Notes: a model not told the origin generated them from the sequence alone. Positions 46,052-56,170 are shown, counted from the stretch's first letter. The stretch is 64,000 nt of DNA from Pontixanthobacter sp. CEM42 (GCF_017812015.1 NZ_JADQTN010000002.1:310001-374000); one strand, 5' to 3'. Program-made: numbers and translations.

Positions 46052-46346
46052 TTTTTGTTTGGCCTCTAGCGTCGGCGTTCGCGTCCGCTTTTTGTTTAGT
46101 CCCTCAGTCGCCGGGCGGGATGCCTCCGCATCCCTTGGCTACCTCGCATAAGCTCGGGCGCGCGGTCGCGCTTGCGGTCGGCTAGTCGCCGACCGGATCG
46201 GCGCAAGCCAGTTATCTCGCGCCCGTTCTTGGTCGCGGCAGCCATAGGGCCAAGCGGCCCGCCCGCAGCGAAGCGACCGTAAGGGAGCAAAAGCGAGGAT
46301 AGCAAAGCGAGCGGATGCGAACGCCGACGCTAGAGGCCAACAAAAA
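46052..46346. repeat. 295-bp hairpin-rich element with 36-bp terminal inverted repeats
   Basis: The only gap over 300 bases (45938-46347) is filled mainly by this element. Left arm 46052-46088 and right arm 46311-46346 match at 35 of 36 positions plus a one-base gap (core ggcctctagcgtcggcgttc). Inside are three strong hairpins: 46117-46134 (gggatg/catccc), 46175-46195 (cggtcggc/gccgaccg, with a further outer stem) and 46247-46260 (gggcc/ggccc). The right arm ends two bases before the purH stop. It looks like a MITE-type element or a structured RNA. No transposase. The frames inside it are likely spurious. Confidence 0.7.
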
Positions 46347-46347
46347 C

Positions 46348-47937
46348 TCAATGCCTGAAGTGGCGCATTCCGGTGAATACCATTGCCAGACCCGCTTCAT
46401 TCGCTGCAGCGATCACTTCATCATCGCGCATTGAACCGCCCGGTTGAATGATCGCGGTAGCGCCTGCCTCTGCAGCCGCAAGCAGCCCGTCAGCGAAGGG
46501 GAAAAACGCGTCCGATGCCACGGCGCTGCCGACGGCACGGCTTTCGTCCCATTCGTATTTCTCGGCAGCTTCTGCGGCTTTCATAGCGGCAATACGCGAA
46601 CTGTCGCGGCGGTTCATCTGGCCCGCGCCGATGCCCGCCGTCGCTCCATCCTTGGCGTAAACAATTGCGTTAGACTTCACATGGCGGGCCACGGTCCAAG
46701 CAAACAAACAGTCTTGCAGCTCTTGCTCGGTCGGTTGGCGTTCTGTCACCACTTTCAGATCGGCTTCACTAATCGCGCCATTGTCGCGAGACTGGACGAG
46801 GAGGCCGCCAGTGATCGGCTTAACCGAGAGGCCGCCGCGCCGCGGATCGGGCAAATCGCCGGTAACGAGCAAGCGCAAATTCTTCTTCTTGGCAAAGGCT
46901 GCGCGGGCTTCGTCGCTCACTTCCGGTGCAATCACGACTTCGGTGAATATCTTGCAAATCGCTTCCGCAGTGGGGCCGTCCAGCGGGACATTGACCGCAA
47001 CGATGCCGCCAAAGGCGGACACGCTGTCACACGCCAAAGCCTCTTCCCATGCTTCGAGCAGGCTGCCGCGCTGCGCAACGCCGCACGGGTTAGCGTGCTT
47101 GACAACAACCACTGCCGGATCGCCGCCCGCGAATTCCGCGCAGAGCTCCAGAGCAGCATCAGCGTCATTATAATTGTTGTAGCTGAGTTCCTTGCCCTGC
47201 AATTGTTCGGCCTGCGCAATGCCCTTCGCTGCTGGTCCGACAGGAGTGTAAAGTGCAGCCTTTTGGTGCGGGTTTTCACCATAGCGGAGCTCGACTGGCG
47301 CCTTGCCGTTCACAGCGAGCATATCGGGGAACATCTGACCTTGGTCGGCAAAGGCGAACCACTGGCTGATCATCGAGTCATAGGCCGCTGTTGCGCCAAA
47401 TGCCTTCGCCGCCATTTTCTTGCGGAAGTCCATCGACGTCGCGCCGCCGCTGGCCTCCAGCTCTTCAGTCAAAGTGCCGTAATCAGCGGGATCAGTGACA
47501 ATCGTCACAAACGCATGGTTCTTCGCCGCTGAGCGTACCATGCTTGGTCCGCCAATATCGATATTCTCGATAATTTCAGGCCGCTCGGCGCCGCGCATAA
47601 CGGTTGCTTCGAAGGGATAGAGGTTCACCACCACCAGATCGATCGCACCAATTGCATGCTGTTCCATCGCAGCGAAATGCTCGGGATTGTCGCGCACGGC
47701 CAACAGGCCGCCATGAACCATCGGGTGGAGGGTCTTGACGCGGCCATCCATCATCTCAGGAAAGCCAGTCAGGTCAGACACATCCTTAACGTCCAGCCCG
47801 GCGTCGCGCAGTGCCTTCGCTGTGCCACCGGTCGACACGAGCTCCACACCACGCGCAGCCAAGCTTTGGCCCAGTTCTATCAAACCGCTTTTGTCGGACA
47901 CTGACAGCAGGGCCCGTTTGATGATGACGTCAGTCAT
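46348..47937 (-). CDS. purH: Bifunctional AICAR formyltransferase/IMP cyclohydrolase
   Basis: Last two steps of purine synthesis, AICAR to FAICAR to IMP. N-terminal cyclohydrolase domain with [30 protein letters not shown] near residue 13-43 (in part) and C-terminal formyltransferase with [15 protein letters not shown] near 249 and [12 protein letters not shown] near 275 (catalytic Lys-His). Length 529 is standard. It lies downstream of the heparinase and rpe genes on the same strand. Confidence 0.97.
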   Translation of the reverse strand: MTDVIIKRALLSVSDKSGLIELGQSLAARGVELVSTGGTAKALRDAGLDVKDVSDLTGFPEMMDGRVKTLHPMVHGGLLAVRDNPEHFAAMEQHAIGAIDLVVVNLYPFEATVMRGAERPEIIENIDIGGPSMVRSAAKNHAFVTIVTDPADYGTLTEELEASGGATSMDFRKKMAAKAFGATAAYDSMISQWFAFADQGQMFPDMLAVNGKAPVELRYGENPHQKAALYTPVGPAAKGIAQAEQLQGKELSYNNYNDADAALELCAEFAGGDPAVVVVKHANPCGVAQRGSLLEAWEEALACDSVSAFGGIVAVNVPLDGPTAEAICKIFTEVVIAPEVSDEARAAFAKKKNLRLLVTGDLPDPRRGGLSVKPITGGLLVQSRDNGAISEADLKVVTERQPTEQELQDCLFAWTVARHVKSNAIVYAKDGATAGIGAGQMNRRDSSRIAAMKAAEAAEKYEWDESRAVGSAVASDAFFPFADGLLAAAEAGATAIIQPGGSMRDDEVIAAANEAGLAMVFTGMRHFRH

Positions 47938-47946
47938 TGTGCGAAA

Positions 47947-49839
47947 TTATCCCATTTTCTTGAGCAGCCAGGAGAATCGTCCTCCGCCGCGCGATGTCAT
48001 ACCTTGAATTACCAATTGCTGGATCGGCTGCGGCCGTCCGCCGCCATCGACCCACATGCTTTCTTCTATCGAGAGGTCACCGTCATCGTCGCCTGACGCG
48101 AGGCGGAACTGCCAATAGGTGCCGTCAGGAAGCGCCAAGCCAGCACCTTTCTTGTCGTCCGAAAGCCCCAACTCAATCCCGGCACCGATATGGAAGCGAA
48201 TGGCAAAGCCGATCTTGCCGCGCTTGCCCTTTTTACCGACCGGTACCAGCAGATCTTCACCGCGAAGCTCACTGCCATCTTCGCGCATGATCAACATCCT
48301 GCGATGGTTCAGCCCAAAGCGGGCGGCATAGCCATCGTGGCTGGCTTCAATCCGCGTGGCCAGACCCTGCTCAACCTTCATGGTCTTGCGGTCGACTTCA
48401 ACCTCGCTGACGCCCGCGCCCAGCTTACCATTGATATGGACGGCAGTGGAGTTTGCATCATCAAGTGTCAGCGTCGAATGCGCCGCGGTCGCGCGCAGTC
48501 CTTGCTCGATTCGCGCGGGAACTTGCCCCCCTGCAAAGGCCGCCCCGCCGCAATTGACTACAATGCGTTGCCCCCGCGAGCACAGTTCAAACGCCAAAGT
48601 CGAGGCACAGCCCGAACGGGCATTGCGCGCCAAGGGCGGTGGGGCCGCATCGAAAATCAGCGTTGTCTTGTTCTTCGCAATCCGTTGATAGCCCCATTGC
48701 CGGACATTCTTGAGCGGACGCGCACGAACAGTGCTCGCATCAATCAACGCGGCAATCCGGTCTGCCCGGATAGCCCCCGCACCTTGCCAACTCGACAGAC
48801 TGCCGTCCGAATGGATCAAAGTAAGCAGCGGCGGAACCAGCAGATTCAACATTGTATCAAGCGCTTCTGGCGGATCGCGATCTGTTGCACGATAGCAGGC
48901 AGACAGATCAATCAGCAGCGCGATTGCATCCATCTGGGCCAGCGGACTGCGTGACAATGTGCCACCATCATCAGCGACCAATTCGCCCAATGTGCGGATA
49001 AGACCAGCTTCACCAAACAAACGGCGCGGGCGGCCTTCGGGCATCAGCAAGCCCGCCGCAACAATCGCGCACCATCCGGCAACTTCGCCCATACGGTCAG
49101 GCGCCTTAGCGACATTACGGTCGAGCCAGCGAGCGGTGCCCGCCATAGCTTCGATGATCCGCAGCCGCTTGTCGGAGTCACTGCCTGACAAAATCAACGG
49201 TGCGTGCACCAACCAGTTCATCAGGCGATGGCCGACATTCTCCACGTGCCAAGGCGCATTCTTGCCAGGCTTCTCATTGGCATCAAGCCATGCATCCATC
49301 ACGCGTTCTGCCGTAGCAGTGCATTGCTCGCGCGGCGCAGACACAGCGAGATCGCGCATCCACGAGAACCCGTGCACAACGCGCTCGAACGGCGGCGTCA
49401 GGCGCGCGGTCGGGGCAAAGTCCATCTGTGCAATCGGCGCCTTGACGCCATGCACTAGGAAGTGACCGGCGCGCAGGGCAACGCCTGCCGCACGCTCGCC
49501 CGATAGCGGTGTAGTAACCGTCGCCAGAAGGCGTGGTTTTGCAGGTTTGGAAAATGGTGATGTCAATGTCGAGGCCGACACGCCAAGGCGGTAGGCCATT
49601 CGGATCAAGCGCTCGCCAGCCCCGATTGAGGGGGGCGCGAAATCGGTAACAACCAGTGCGCGTCCCGGCTCCAAGGTTTCACGCTTTGCCGAATGAGCAG
49701 CGCTCTCTTCGGCAATGAGCGCGTCACCAGAATCGCCAACACCCAGAGGGATAGCCATGCCCTCTTCGCCCGGCTCCAACTCCAGCTGTTCAGCCGCATT
49801 GTCGCTGGCGGCTCTTGTATGGGTCGCCGCGTCAACCAC
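47947..49839 (-). CDS. Heparinase II/III-family protein
   Basis: Polysaccharide-lyase-like protein: an alpha/alpha-toroid N-terminal part (about residues 100-330) and a C-terminal heparinase II/III beta-sandwich (about 375-600) that contains HSTLTLDDANSTAVHING near 455. Many bacteria carry it next to purH and rpe; the substrate is unknown, possibly an exopolysaccharide or cell-wall glycan. The start is taken as GTG at 49839, whose codon overlaps the rpe stop (TAGTG); ATG at 49758 is the alternative. 630 residues, no signal peptide seen. Confidence 0.85.
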   Translation of the reverse strand: MVDAATHTRAASDNAAEQLELEPGEEGMAIPLGVGDSGDALIAEESAAHSAKRETLEPGRALVVTDFAPPSIGAGERLIRMAYRLGVSASTLTSPFSKPAKPRLLATVTTPLSGERAAGVALRAGHFLVHGVKAPIAQMDFAPTARLTPPFERVVHGFSWMRDLAVSAPREQCTATAERVMDAWLDANEKPGKNAPWHVENVGHRLMNWLVHAPLILSGSDSDKRLRIIEAMAGTARWLDRNVAKAPDRMGEVAGWCAIVAAGLLMPEGRPRRLFGEAGLIRTLGELVADDGGTLSRSPLAQMDAIALLIDLSACYRATDRDPPEALDTMLNLLVPPLLTLIHSDGSLSSWQGAGAIRADRIAALIDASTVRARPLKNVRQWGYQRIAKNKTTLIFDAAPPPLARNARSGCASTLAFELCSRGQRIVVNCGGAAFAGGQVPARIEQGLRATAAHSTLTLDDANSTAVHINGKLGAGVSEVEVDRKTMKVEQGLATRIEASHDGYAARFGLNHRRMLIMREDGSELRGEDLLVPVGKKGKRGKIGFAIRFHIGAGIELGLSDDKKGAGLALPDGTYWQFRLASGDDDGDLSIEESMWVDGGGRPQPIQQLVIQGMTSRGGGRFSWLLKKMG

Positions 49840-50501
49840 TAGCCATCGCCCTTCAGCGCAGCGATATTGGCGGCATATTGTCCCGGCCCGCCTTTGAAAG
49901 TGGCAGACCCCGCGACCAGCACATCCGCGCCTGCGGCAACGCATTGTTTGGCAGTCTCAGGATTAACCCCACCATCGACCTCAAGGTGTATCTCGCGACC
50001 AGTCGCATCGATCATTTTGCGGATCGCTTCGATCTTGCGCAATTGGCTGGAGATAAAGCTCTGGCCGCCGAAACCGGGGTTCACACTCATCACCAACACC
50101 AGATCAATATCGTCGATCAGATAGTCAAGCGCGCTTTCTGGTGTCGCGGGATTAAGCGAAACACCAGCCTTCTTGCCCAAATTCTTGATCGCCTGAACCG
50201 TGCGATGCGTATGCGCGCCTGCCTCAGGGTGGACCGTAATGATATCAGCCCCGGCATTGGCGAAATCTTCCAGATATTGATCAACCGGGCTGATCATCAA
50301 ATGGACGTCAAAGACTTTGTCCGTATGCGGGCGCAAAGCCTCCACTACATCGGGGCCAATCGTAATGTTCGGAACATAATGCCCATCCATCACATCGACA
50401 TGGACCCAATCGCAACCTGCTTCGTCAATCGCGCGGACCTCTTCGCCCAGCCGAGCGAAGTCGGCGGAGAGAATTGAGGGAGAAATCAGTGGTTGGGCCA
50501 T
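49839..50501 (-). CDS. rpe: Ribulose-phosphate 3-epimerase
   Basis: Interconverts ribulose-5-phosphate and xylulose-5-phosphate in the pentose phosphate pathway. TIM-barrel motifs: [17 protein letters not shown] near 6-22, [19 protein letters not shown] near 32-50, [11 protein letters not shown] near 67, [14 protein letters not shown] near 135 and [12 protein letters not shown] near 172. 220 residues. First gene of the rpe-heparinase-purH set. Confidence 0.97.
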   Translation of the reverse strand: MAQPLISPSILSADFARLGEEVRAIDEAGCDWVHVDVMDGHYVPNITIGPDVVEALRPHTDKVFDVHLMISPVDQYLEDFANAGADIITVHPEAGAHTHRTVQAIKNLGKKAGVSLNPATPESALDYLIDDIDLVLVMSVNPGFGGQSFISSQLRKIEAIRKMIDATGREIHLEVDGGVNPETAKQCVAAGADVLVAGSATFKGGPGQYAANIAALKGDG

Positions 50502-50729
50502 GAAAGCGAAGCCTGTTTGAACGCGAAAGTCCGGATACTCACCGGCCTAGATGTCGCGAGTCGCCGCCACAAGCGGAGCATCCGCGCTTTTCCACACACG
50601 GTGACAGCGCAAAGCAATCAAAAACAGCCGGATTTCCGCAGTTCAGCAAGAATTCAGGGCCATTGCAGCATATCTAGGGCATATTGTAGTGGGTCGGCCT
50701 TGCGCTGCTCACTTGCACAGAAACATATT

Positions 50730-50745
50730 TGCGCCTGCGGGCGCA
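50730..50745 (+). promoter_or_regulatory. Perfect hairpin ahead of the first DUF2141 gene
   Basis: Arms tgcgcc/ggcgca with a four-base loop, 20 bases before the start codon at 50765. The rest of the gap 50502-50764 shows no gene; promoters for rpe and for this gene must lie in it. Confidence 0.35.
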
Positions 50746-50764
50746 TCTGCAACGGGTTGAATCG

Positions 50765-51259
50765 ATGATTACACATACTCTCAAATTGAGCGCGACTGCG
50801 CTTGCGGCAGGCGGATTGCTGGCGGCGACGCCTGCAACAGCGCAATATCGCAACACGATCTCCAATGACCTGTCGAAATGCTCCTCAGGATCCAATTCCG
50901 CGGTCAAAGTGACCGTCTCGGGCATTCAGACGTCTACCGGAAAAATCCGTGTGCAAAGCTACAAGGGCACAAAGGCCGAATGGCTTAAGAGCGGTAAGTG
51001 GCTCAGCCGTATCGAGACGGGCGCGCGAAAAGGCACAATGACTTTCTGCCTACCGGTTTCGGGCCCGGGCACTTATGCGATCGCAGTCCGTCACGACAAA
51101 AACGGCAATGGCAAAACCGATATCTGGAAGGACGGCGGGGCAATGTCGAACAACCCCAGCATTAACATCTTCAATCTGGGGAAGCCGAGCTACAAAAAAA
51201 CCCGCTTTACCGTAGGCCAAGGCGTAAAATCGATCAGCATCAATATGCGCTACATGTAA
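50765..51259 (+). CDS. DUF2141 exported protein
   Basis: 164 residues with a signal peptide (MITHTLKLSATALAAGGLLAATPATAQY in part) and a DUF2141 domain, a beta-rich fold of unknown role. Landmarks: VKVTVSGIQTSTGKIRVQSY near 42, FCLPVSGPGTYAIAVRHDKNGNGKTD near 97-122 and ISINMRYM at the end. A Ca-binding-like DKNGNGKTD loop is present. A paralogue is encoded at 58462. Start is at 50765; an earlier frame from 50729 has a poorer start. Confidence 0.88.
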   Translation: MITHTLKLSATALAAGGLLAATPATAQYRNTISNDLSKCSSGSNSAVKVTVSGIQTSTGKIRVQSYKGTKAEWLKSGKWLSRIETGARKGTMTFCLPVSGPGTYAIAVRHDKNGNGKTDIWKDGGAMSNNPSINIFNLGKPSYKKTRFTVGQGVKSISINMRYM

Positions 51260-51279
51260 GCGCGCATGACACGCTGAGT

Positions 51280-52182
51280 TTACTTGGCGCGGCGTGATCG
51301 CCAAACTTTGAAAAGAACGGCAGGTGCCGCAAGGATCGGATGTTTTTCGCGCCAAGGCGTGACCTCCACCTCAACACCGGTATGCCGTTGGACTTTCCAT
51401 GCTGCATAGCGCGCTGCGCCGTCGAACGTGGTGCTGGCTTTGAGCAAGCGAATTACGTTGAGAGGCTTGCCCCAACGGCGGCGAGCGCGCCACTCCTTAC
51501 GGACATCTGCTTTCCAATCTTCCCAATCACTGGGCATATCCAGTGTGATCTGATCATTTGCGCTGACAAAGCGAATTTTCGCAGCAGTCAGCGCGGCGGG
51601 GAGCAATCCATCGAAATGCGCGCGATTGAGCGATAAGATCGAATTCTCTCGCCCGGCTTTCTCAACGCGAAACTCTGCCTTGTACGTCTCCTGAAACAAG
51701 GCCCGCCAGTAATCGTCTTCGGTGCCAGTGTCCGGACCAAGCGCGACTGCAAACCGAGCGGCAGTTATAGCAGCTGCTGCTATACCATCCGCAACTTCCT
51801 TTTCTGCCAATGCATCCTTGCTCCACACCAACGCGCTCGGCTGCACGAAACGCGCCCAGATTGTCGTATCACGCAGTGTGCCCCCTGCCGCCAACTGGAA
51901 TGTTTCCACTGGCATTGTCGCAACTTTGGCGCGTAGCTGCGTGCCTTCGAATTCCCATTCGTGATAGCTCACACGCGGCCATATCTTCTCGATCTGCGGG
52001 CCGGGCATCAGCAGATAAAAGTCGAGCACACCGTCCAGCTCGCCAGTGCGCAAATTTGAACCGTAAAACAAAGCAGCTCGCGCTCCTGCCGCTTTGGCAA
52101 GGTGCCCTGCGAAAGCCGAAATGGCGGGATGTATGTCAGCGGAAAGGCTTCGCCGAATACGCTGCTCAAGCGTACCGGTCAC
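51280..52182 (-). CDS. Nucleotidyltransferase-fold protein, Tam41-like
   Basis: 300 residues, cytoplasmic. Residues 36-58 read ARAALFYGSNLRTGELDGVL then DFYLLM: a GS motif followed by Asp50 and Asp54-Phe, the arrangement of the Tam41/Mmp37 family (mitochondrial phosphatidate cytidylyltransferase), where the usual DxD is DF[I/Y]. Tam41 turns phosphatidic acid and CTP into CDP-diacylglycerol. The gene overlaps the lipid-kinase gene by four bases. I infer lipid nucleotidylation; other nucleotidyltransferase roles are possible. Confidence 0.65.
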   Translation of the reverse strand: MTGTLEQRIRRSLSADIHPAISAFAGHLAKAAGARAALFYGSNLRTGELDGVLDFYLLMPGPQIEKIWPRVSYHEWEFEGTQLRAKVATMPVETFQLAAGGTLRDTTIWARFVQPSALVWSKDALAEKEVADGIAAAAITAARFAVALGPDTGTEDDYWRALFQETYKAEFRVEKAGRENSILSLNRAHFDGLLPAALTAAKIRFVSANDQITLDMPSDWEDWKADVRKEWRARRRWGKPLNVIRLLKASTTFDGAARYAAWKVQRHTGVEVEVTPWREKHPILAAPAVLFKVWRSRRAK

Positions 52183-53171
52183 GGAACAACAAAGCTGAGT
52201 GCTGGCCCGGTTGAAACCGTGTAATGTCCTGCCGGAAATACTTCGCCATCCAGAATGAACTCGTCGCCCACATCCATCTCGTAATGATCGGCTTGCGCGT
52301 GATGCACACCTTTTTCAGGCAACCATTTGGGTAGCCAGCCGGACAAGATGGCAGGCATCAGCGCCAAGGTGCGGCGGCGTGGGTGATCCAAGACAACCAG
52401 CTTCAGGCCTTCGTGAAATTTGCCAAACAGCTTCAAGCCGACAGGGAATTTTTCCAACGTCGAAGACAGCATAAATACGCGTCGCTCCGGATCGCCAAAA
52501 GCGCTGTGCGGAACCTCTTGCTTGGCGTCTCCAAGCAGCAACCGCAGGGCTACACCGCGCCGCCAAACATTCTCATCGCTGCCCAACAGTCCCTGAAGAA
52601 TGCCCCAAGCGGACGTGACGCCAACAGCCAGACTGTTAAACGCGCCCATTTTGTGCGCATCCTGGCCAGCGCGGACACCCAGAGTGAAGCCTCCTGCACC
52701 GAGAATAAAGCCCTGATGCACCATGCCATCGCCATCTATCGGAGAGACAACTAGAGGCCGCCGGATTTTCCGCTTCCTCGACTTGTATGCGGCAATCACG
52801 CCCGGCAATGTCCAGCGACTGGGCGCACCAAGATCGACGTTCAGAGCGTTGGTTTTGCCCTTTGGCAGTACCGCCAAAGCAGGCCAATTATCGCCAAACA
52901 CGCCGCGGCCGCAGGTTAGTACATCGCGGACGGTTCCGTCGCCGCCGTTGATAACCAGCAGATCAATTTTCCGCTCGACAAACTGCGCCAAGGCAGCCGA
53001 GATTTCCGGATGGGTTGCCGGCTCTTCCAGATAGACATTCGGCATCGAAGCCGCATCCAGATACCGCCCCCGATTGCGATGGCTGCGTGCATTATAGATG
53101 ACGCCCACGACCGGCTCCGGCGCACTATCACCCCCGGGTGAAGGCGTCATATTGGCGGTCGATCCGGTCAT
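52179..53171 (-). CDS. Diacylglycerol-kinase-family lipid kinase
   Basis: 330 residues, DAGK/LCB5 catalytic domain at the N-terminus: VIYNARSHRNRG near 24-35 and LLVINGGDGTVRDVLT at 71-86, where GGDGT binds ATP. The C-terminal half matches the beta-sandwich of YegS/DgkB kinases. Substrate may be diacylglycerol, a long-chain base or ceramide (a kinase of this family is reported for ceramide in Caulobacter). No signal or span. Translation is coupled to the Tam41-like gene (ATGA). Confidence 0.88.
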   Translation of the reverse strand: MTGSTANMTPSPGGDSAPEPVVGVIYNARSHRNRGRYLDAASMPNVYLEEPATHPEISAALAQFVERKIDLLVINGGDGTVRDVLTCGRGVFGDNWPALAVLPKGKTNALNVDLGAPSRWTLPGVIAAYKSRKRKIRRPLVVSPIDGDGMVHQGFILGAGGFTLGVRAGQDAHKMGAFNSLAVGVTSAWGILQGLLGSDENVWRRGVALRLLLGDAKQEVPHSAFGDPERRVFMLSSTLEKFPVGLKLFGKFHEGLKLVVLDHPRRRTLALMPAILSGWLPKWLPEKGVHHAQADHYEMDVGDEFILDGEVFPAGHYTVSTGPALSFVVP

Positions 53172-53278
53172 TGCTGTGCCGCCTTAGACTCTGCCGCCTC
53201 GTTTTTCACTAGGGTTTGGCAAATATTTCGGCAATTTCGTTTTGACTGCCGTCGAAACTGCAATTCTGGGGAGACGAT

Positions 53279-54514
53279 GTGGCAAAATTGCGATATTCTG
53301 CTGTTATGTACACAGCCGATTTACTCGACTCCGCGCGCAATCTGTCCAGCCATATTATCTCGCTCAGACGCGCGATCCACGCTGAGCCAGAACTGGGCCT
53401 GCAAACTCCGAAAACAAGCGCAAAGGTGCGTGCCGCATTGGCCGATCTGCCGCTTACTTGGCGCGAGGGTGGGGCAACGACAGGAATGGTCGCCACACTC
53501 AAAGGAACACAAGAAGCGGCTGGCCCAACACGACGGGTTTTGCTGCGCGGGGATATGGATGCTCTGCCAATGGCGGAGGATACCGGCTTAGAATTCGCCT
53601 CAACCATAGAAGGTCGGATGCATGCGTGCGGGCATGACACGCACACAGCAATGCTTGCGGCTGCAGCCGAGCTTTTGTCCAGCAAACGGGATGAATTCGC
53701 AGGCGAGGTCCAGTTTATGTTCCAGCCGGGCGAAGAGGGCTATCACGGCGCACGTTTTATGCTCGATGACGGATTAATCGATCCGCTACCTGATGCCGCC
53801 TTCGCCCTACATATTATGCCGAACGCTGCGCATGGCGTGATTGCGGGCAAGCCCGGACCATTGATGGCTGCCGCGGACCAATTCGACATCCGCGTGACGG
53901 GCCAAGGTGGGCACGCTTCCATGCCGCACGACACGCGTGATCCGGTCCCGGTCGCGGCGGAGATCGTCACTTCGTTGCAAAGCATGGTTACGCGCCGCTT
54001 CAACGCTGCCGATGCTGTGGTGGTGACTGTAACTCAGCTTGATGCGGGGACTGCACATAATGTGATTCCCGATTTCGCGACACTCAGCGGCACTATGCGG
54101 ACTTTGTCGCATGAGCACCGCGCAAAGGTGCACGCTCTTATGCGCGAAGTTACCGCCGGAATTGCTAAAGCGCATGGCGTTGAAGCCGAAGTGACAATTA
54201 CCGAAGGTTTCCCGGTCACTCTGTGCGATCCGAAGGCGGTTGAACTCGGCCAGTTCGTCACCCGTGAAACGCTTGGCAGCGACGCTTGGCGTGACCTTCC
54301 TGCGCCGATCATGGGCGCAGAAGATTTCTCCTACGTGCTGGAGAAAGTGCCGGGCGCGATGTTCTTCCTCGGCGTAGCGCCTGAGGGGGATGACTGGTCA
54401 TCTTGCTGCGGCATCCATTCGCCGCGGATGCATGTCGATGAAAGCGCATTGCCATACGGGACTGCGGTCCTCGCCGGATGCGCTTTGCGCTTCCTCGAGC
54501 GCGGTTTCGCCTAA
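53279..54514 (+). CDS. M20-family amidohydrolase (hippurate hydrolase-like)
   Basis: Metal-dependent peptidase/amidase of the M20D group. Motifs: LLRGDMDALPMAEDTG near 83-98, GRMHACGHDTHTAMLAAAA near 111-128 and FMFQPGEEGYHGARFM near 147-162 (EE), with HASMPHDTRDPV near 213. GTG start at 53279 has gggag at seven bases; ATG at 53306 has none. 411 residues. Released acyl or aryl groups from N-acyl amino acids would suit the acyl-CoA ligase that follows. Confidence 0.92.
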   Translation: MAKLRYSAVMYTADLLDSARNLSSHIISLRRAIHAEPELGLQTPKTSAKVRAALADLPLTWREGGATTGMVATLKGTQEAAGPTRRVLLRGDMDALPMAEDTGLEFASTIEGRMHACGHDTHTAMLAAAAELLSSKRDEFAGEVQFMFQPGEEGYHGARFMLDDGLIDPLPDAAFALHIMPNAAHGVIAGKPGPLMAAADQFDIRVTGQGGHASMPHDTRDPVPVAAEIVTSLQSMVTRRFNAADAVVVTVTQLDAGTAHNVIPDFATLSGTMRTLSHEHRAKVHALMREVTAGIAKAHGVEAEVTITEGFPVTLCDPKAVELGQFVTRETLGSDAWRDLPAPIMGAEDFSYVLEKVPGAMFFLGVAPEGDDWSSCCGIHSPRMHVDESALPYGTAVLAGCALRFLERGFA

Positions 54515-54602
54515 GCAGCATTTACGGGAACCGCCGAACACGACATGGTTACCAGCATACGAGCCGAGCGATTCGGCCATGAGGATGCTGGAGAGAGACT
54601 AC

Positions 54603-56159
54603 ATGCCCGAAGACTATCCCTATTTCCCGACTTACGGCGAGGCTTTGGCCCATTATGCCGAGCATACGCCAGACCAAATCGCGCTTCGCTTCGGCGACCG
54701 CGTTACCGACTATAAGAGCTACGATCGCCACGCGACGCAAATTGCCAACGGGCTTATGGAAATGGGCCTCTCCAAAGGGGACCGCGTTGCCTATTTTGGC
54801 AAGAATAGCGATCGCTCGGTCGAACTGGCTCTCGGTGCAGCGCGCGCAGGCATGGTGTTCATCCCAATCATCTGGCGTCTCGCCCCGAAGGAGGTCGAGT
54901 TCATCCTGAATGACTCCGGTGCAGGCGTATTGTTCGTCGAGCCCGAATTTGCAGATCAATTGCCATTCGATGGCACAAAGGTCCTAACCGATGATAGCTT
55001 CGATGCCTGGCGCGATGCGCAATCAGATGCTGCGGTAGAAGTAGAAGTCGGTGCGCAAGACGCGCTACTGCAGCTCTACACATCAGGCACCACCGGTCTG
55101 CCCAAAGGCGTAGTGCTCAGTCACCACAATGGGACGCATCTGCGTCCGCTGATGAAAGAGCACAATATTTACTGGTACTGCCCCGATCCGGGTGACTCGC
55201 TGATCTTTGCGATGCCTTATGGCCATATTGCTGGTGTCGGCACCGCAATCAGCGGGGTGCTTGGCGGTTTGGAAGTGATCGTTCACCGCGAATTTGATCC
55301 CGCGCTGACGATTGCCGACGTCCAGAAATACAAAGTCAAATGGCTGTTCATCGTGCCTGCTGCACTTGGCATCATGCTGGCGCATCCGGACGCCGAGAAT
55401 GCCGACTTCTCTTCAGTCAAAGGGCTTACCTACGGTGCCAGCCCGATCCCGCTCGATATGCTTAAGGAAGGCGTCGCGCGCCTTAAATGCGACTTCGCGC
55501 AACTTTACGGCCTGACCGAGACATTTGGCACCGTAATCAGCCTGTCACCGGACGACCATAAACCCGAAAACATCGTCGGTCGCGAGCATGTGATGAAATC
55601 CGCCGGTCAACCGGTCCCCGGTGTTGAAGTGCGGATCATGGACGAGGATCTGAACCCGCTACCCGCCGGAGAAACCGGCGAAGTCGCAATTCGCAGCGAT
55701 TGTGTGATGCTTGGCTATTGGAACCGCCCGGAAGAAAACGAGAAAGCACTGATCGGGGATGGTTGGTTCCGCACTGGCGACGCCGGAATGGTCGATGCGG
55801 AGGGCTATCTCTACATCCAGGACCGGATCAAAGACATGATCATCACTGGCGGCGAGAATGTCTATCCCGCGCAAGTCGAAAGTGCGCTTTATGGCCACCC
55901 CGACATTGCCGACATCGCGGTGATCGGCATACCCGATGAGAAATGGGGTGAGGCCGTCAAAGCTGTCATCGTCGCCAAGCCAGGTTCGGACCTGAGCGAG
56001 AGCGATGTGATCGCTTACGCCAAGGATCAGATCGCAGGGTTCAAATGCCCGAAATCGGTCGATTTCATCGAAATGCTCCCGCGAAACCCATCCGGCAAAA
56101 TCCTTCGCCGTGAACTTCGTGCGCCCTATTGGGACGGCAAAGAGCGGGCGGTGAATTAG
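54603..56159 (+). CDS. Acyl-CoA synthetase (AMP-forming ligase)
   Basis: Activates a carboxylic acid (fatty or aromatic) to its CoA ester with ATP. Motifs: LQLYTSGTTGLPKGVVLSHHNG near 158-180, YGLTETFGTVISLSP near 302, GWFRTGDAGMVDAEGYLYIQDRIKDMI near 383-410 and PRNPSGKILRRELRAP near 500 with the catalytic Lys. 518 residues. Start at 54603 is preferred because ggagag precedes it; ATG at 54579 or 54585 is possible. Probably co-transcribed with the M20 gene 88 bases ahead. Confidence 0.93.
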   Translation: MPEDYPYFPTYGEALAHYAEHTPDQIALRFGDRVTDYKSYDRHATQIANGLMEMGLSKGDRVAYFGKNSDRSVELALGAARAGMVFIPIIWRLAPKEVEFILNDSGAGVLFVEPEFADQLPFDGTKVLTDDSFDAWRDAQSDAAVEVEVGAQDALLQLYTSGTTGLPKGVVLSHHNGTHLRPLMKEHNIYWYCPDPGDSLIFAMPYGHIAGVGTAISGVLGGLEVIVHREFDPALTIADVQKYKVKWLFIVPAALGIMLAHPDAENADFSSVKGLTYGASPIPLDMLKEGVARLKCDFAQLYGLTETFGTVISLSPDDHKPENIVGREHVMKSAGQPVPGVEVRIMDEDLNPLPAGETGEVAIRSDCVMLGYWNRPEENEKALIGDGWFRTGDAGMVDAEGYLYIQDRIKDMIITGGENVYPAQVESALYGHPDIADIAVIGIPDEKWGEAVKAVIVAKPGSDLSESDVIAYAKDQIAGFKCPKSVDFIEMLPRNPSGKILRRELRAPYWDGKERAVN

Positions 56160-56170
56160 GGCGCTAGGAT

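Noticed and set aside
46096-46351. Overlapping 69-70-codon minus-strand frames inside the inverted-repeat element
   Set aside because: They read through hairpins and terminal repeats, are Arg-rich in all frames and have no ribosome site; the element itself explains the openness.
46444-47532. 362-codon open frame on the plus strand opposite purH
   Set aside because: Antisense shadow of purH, with no domain or start signal.
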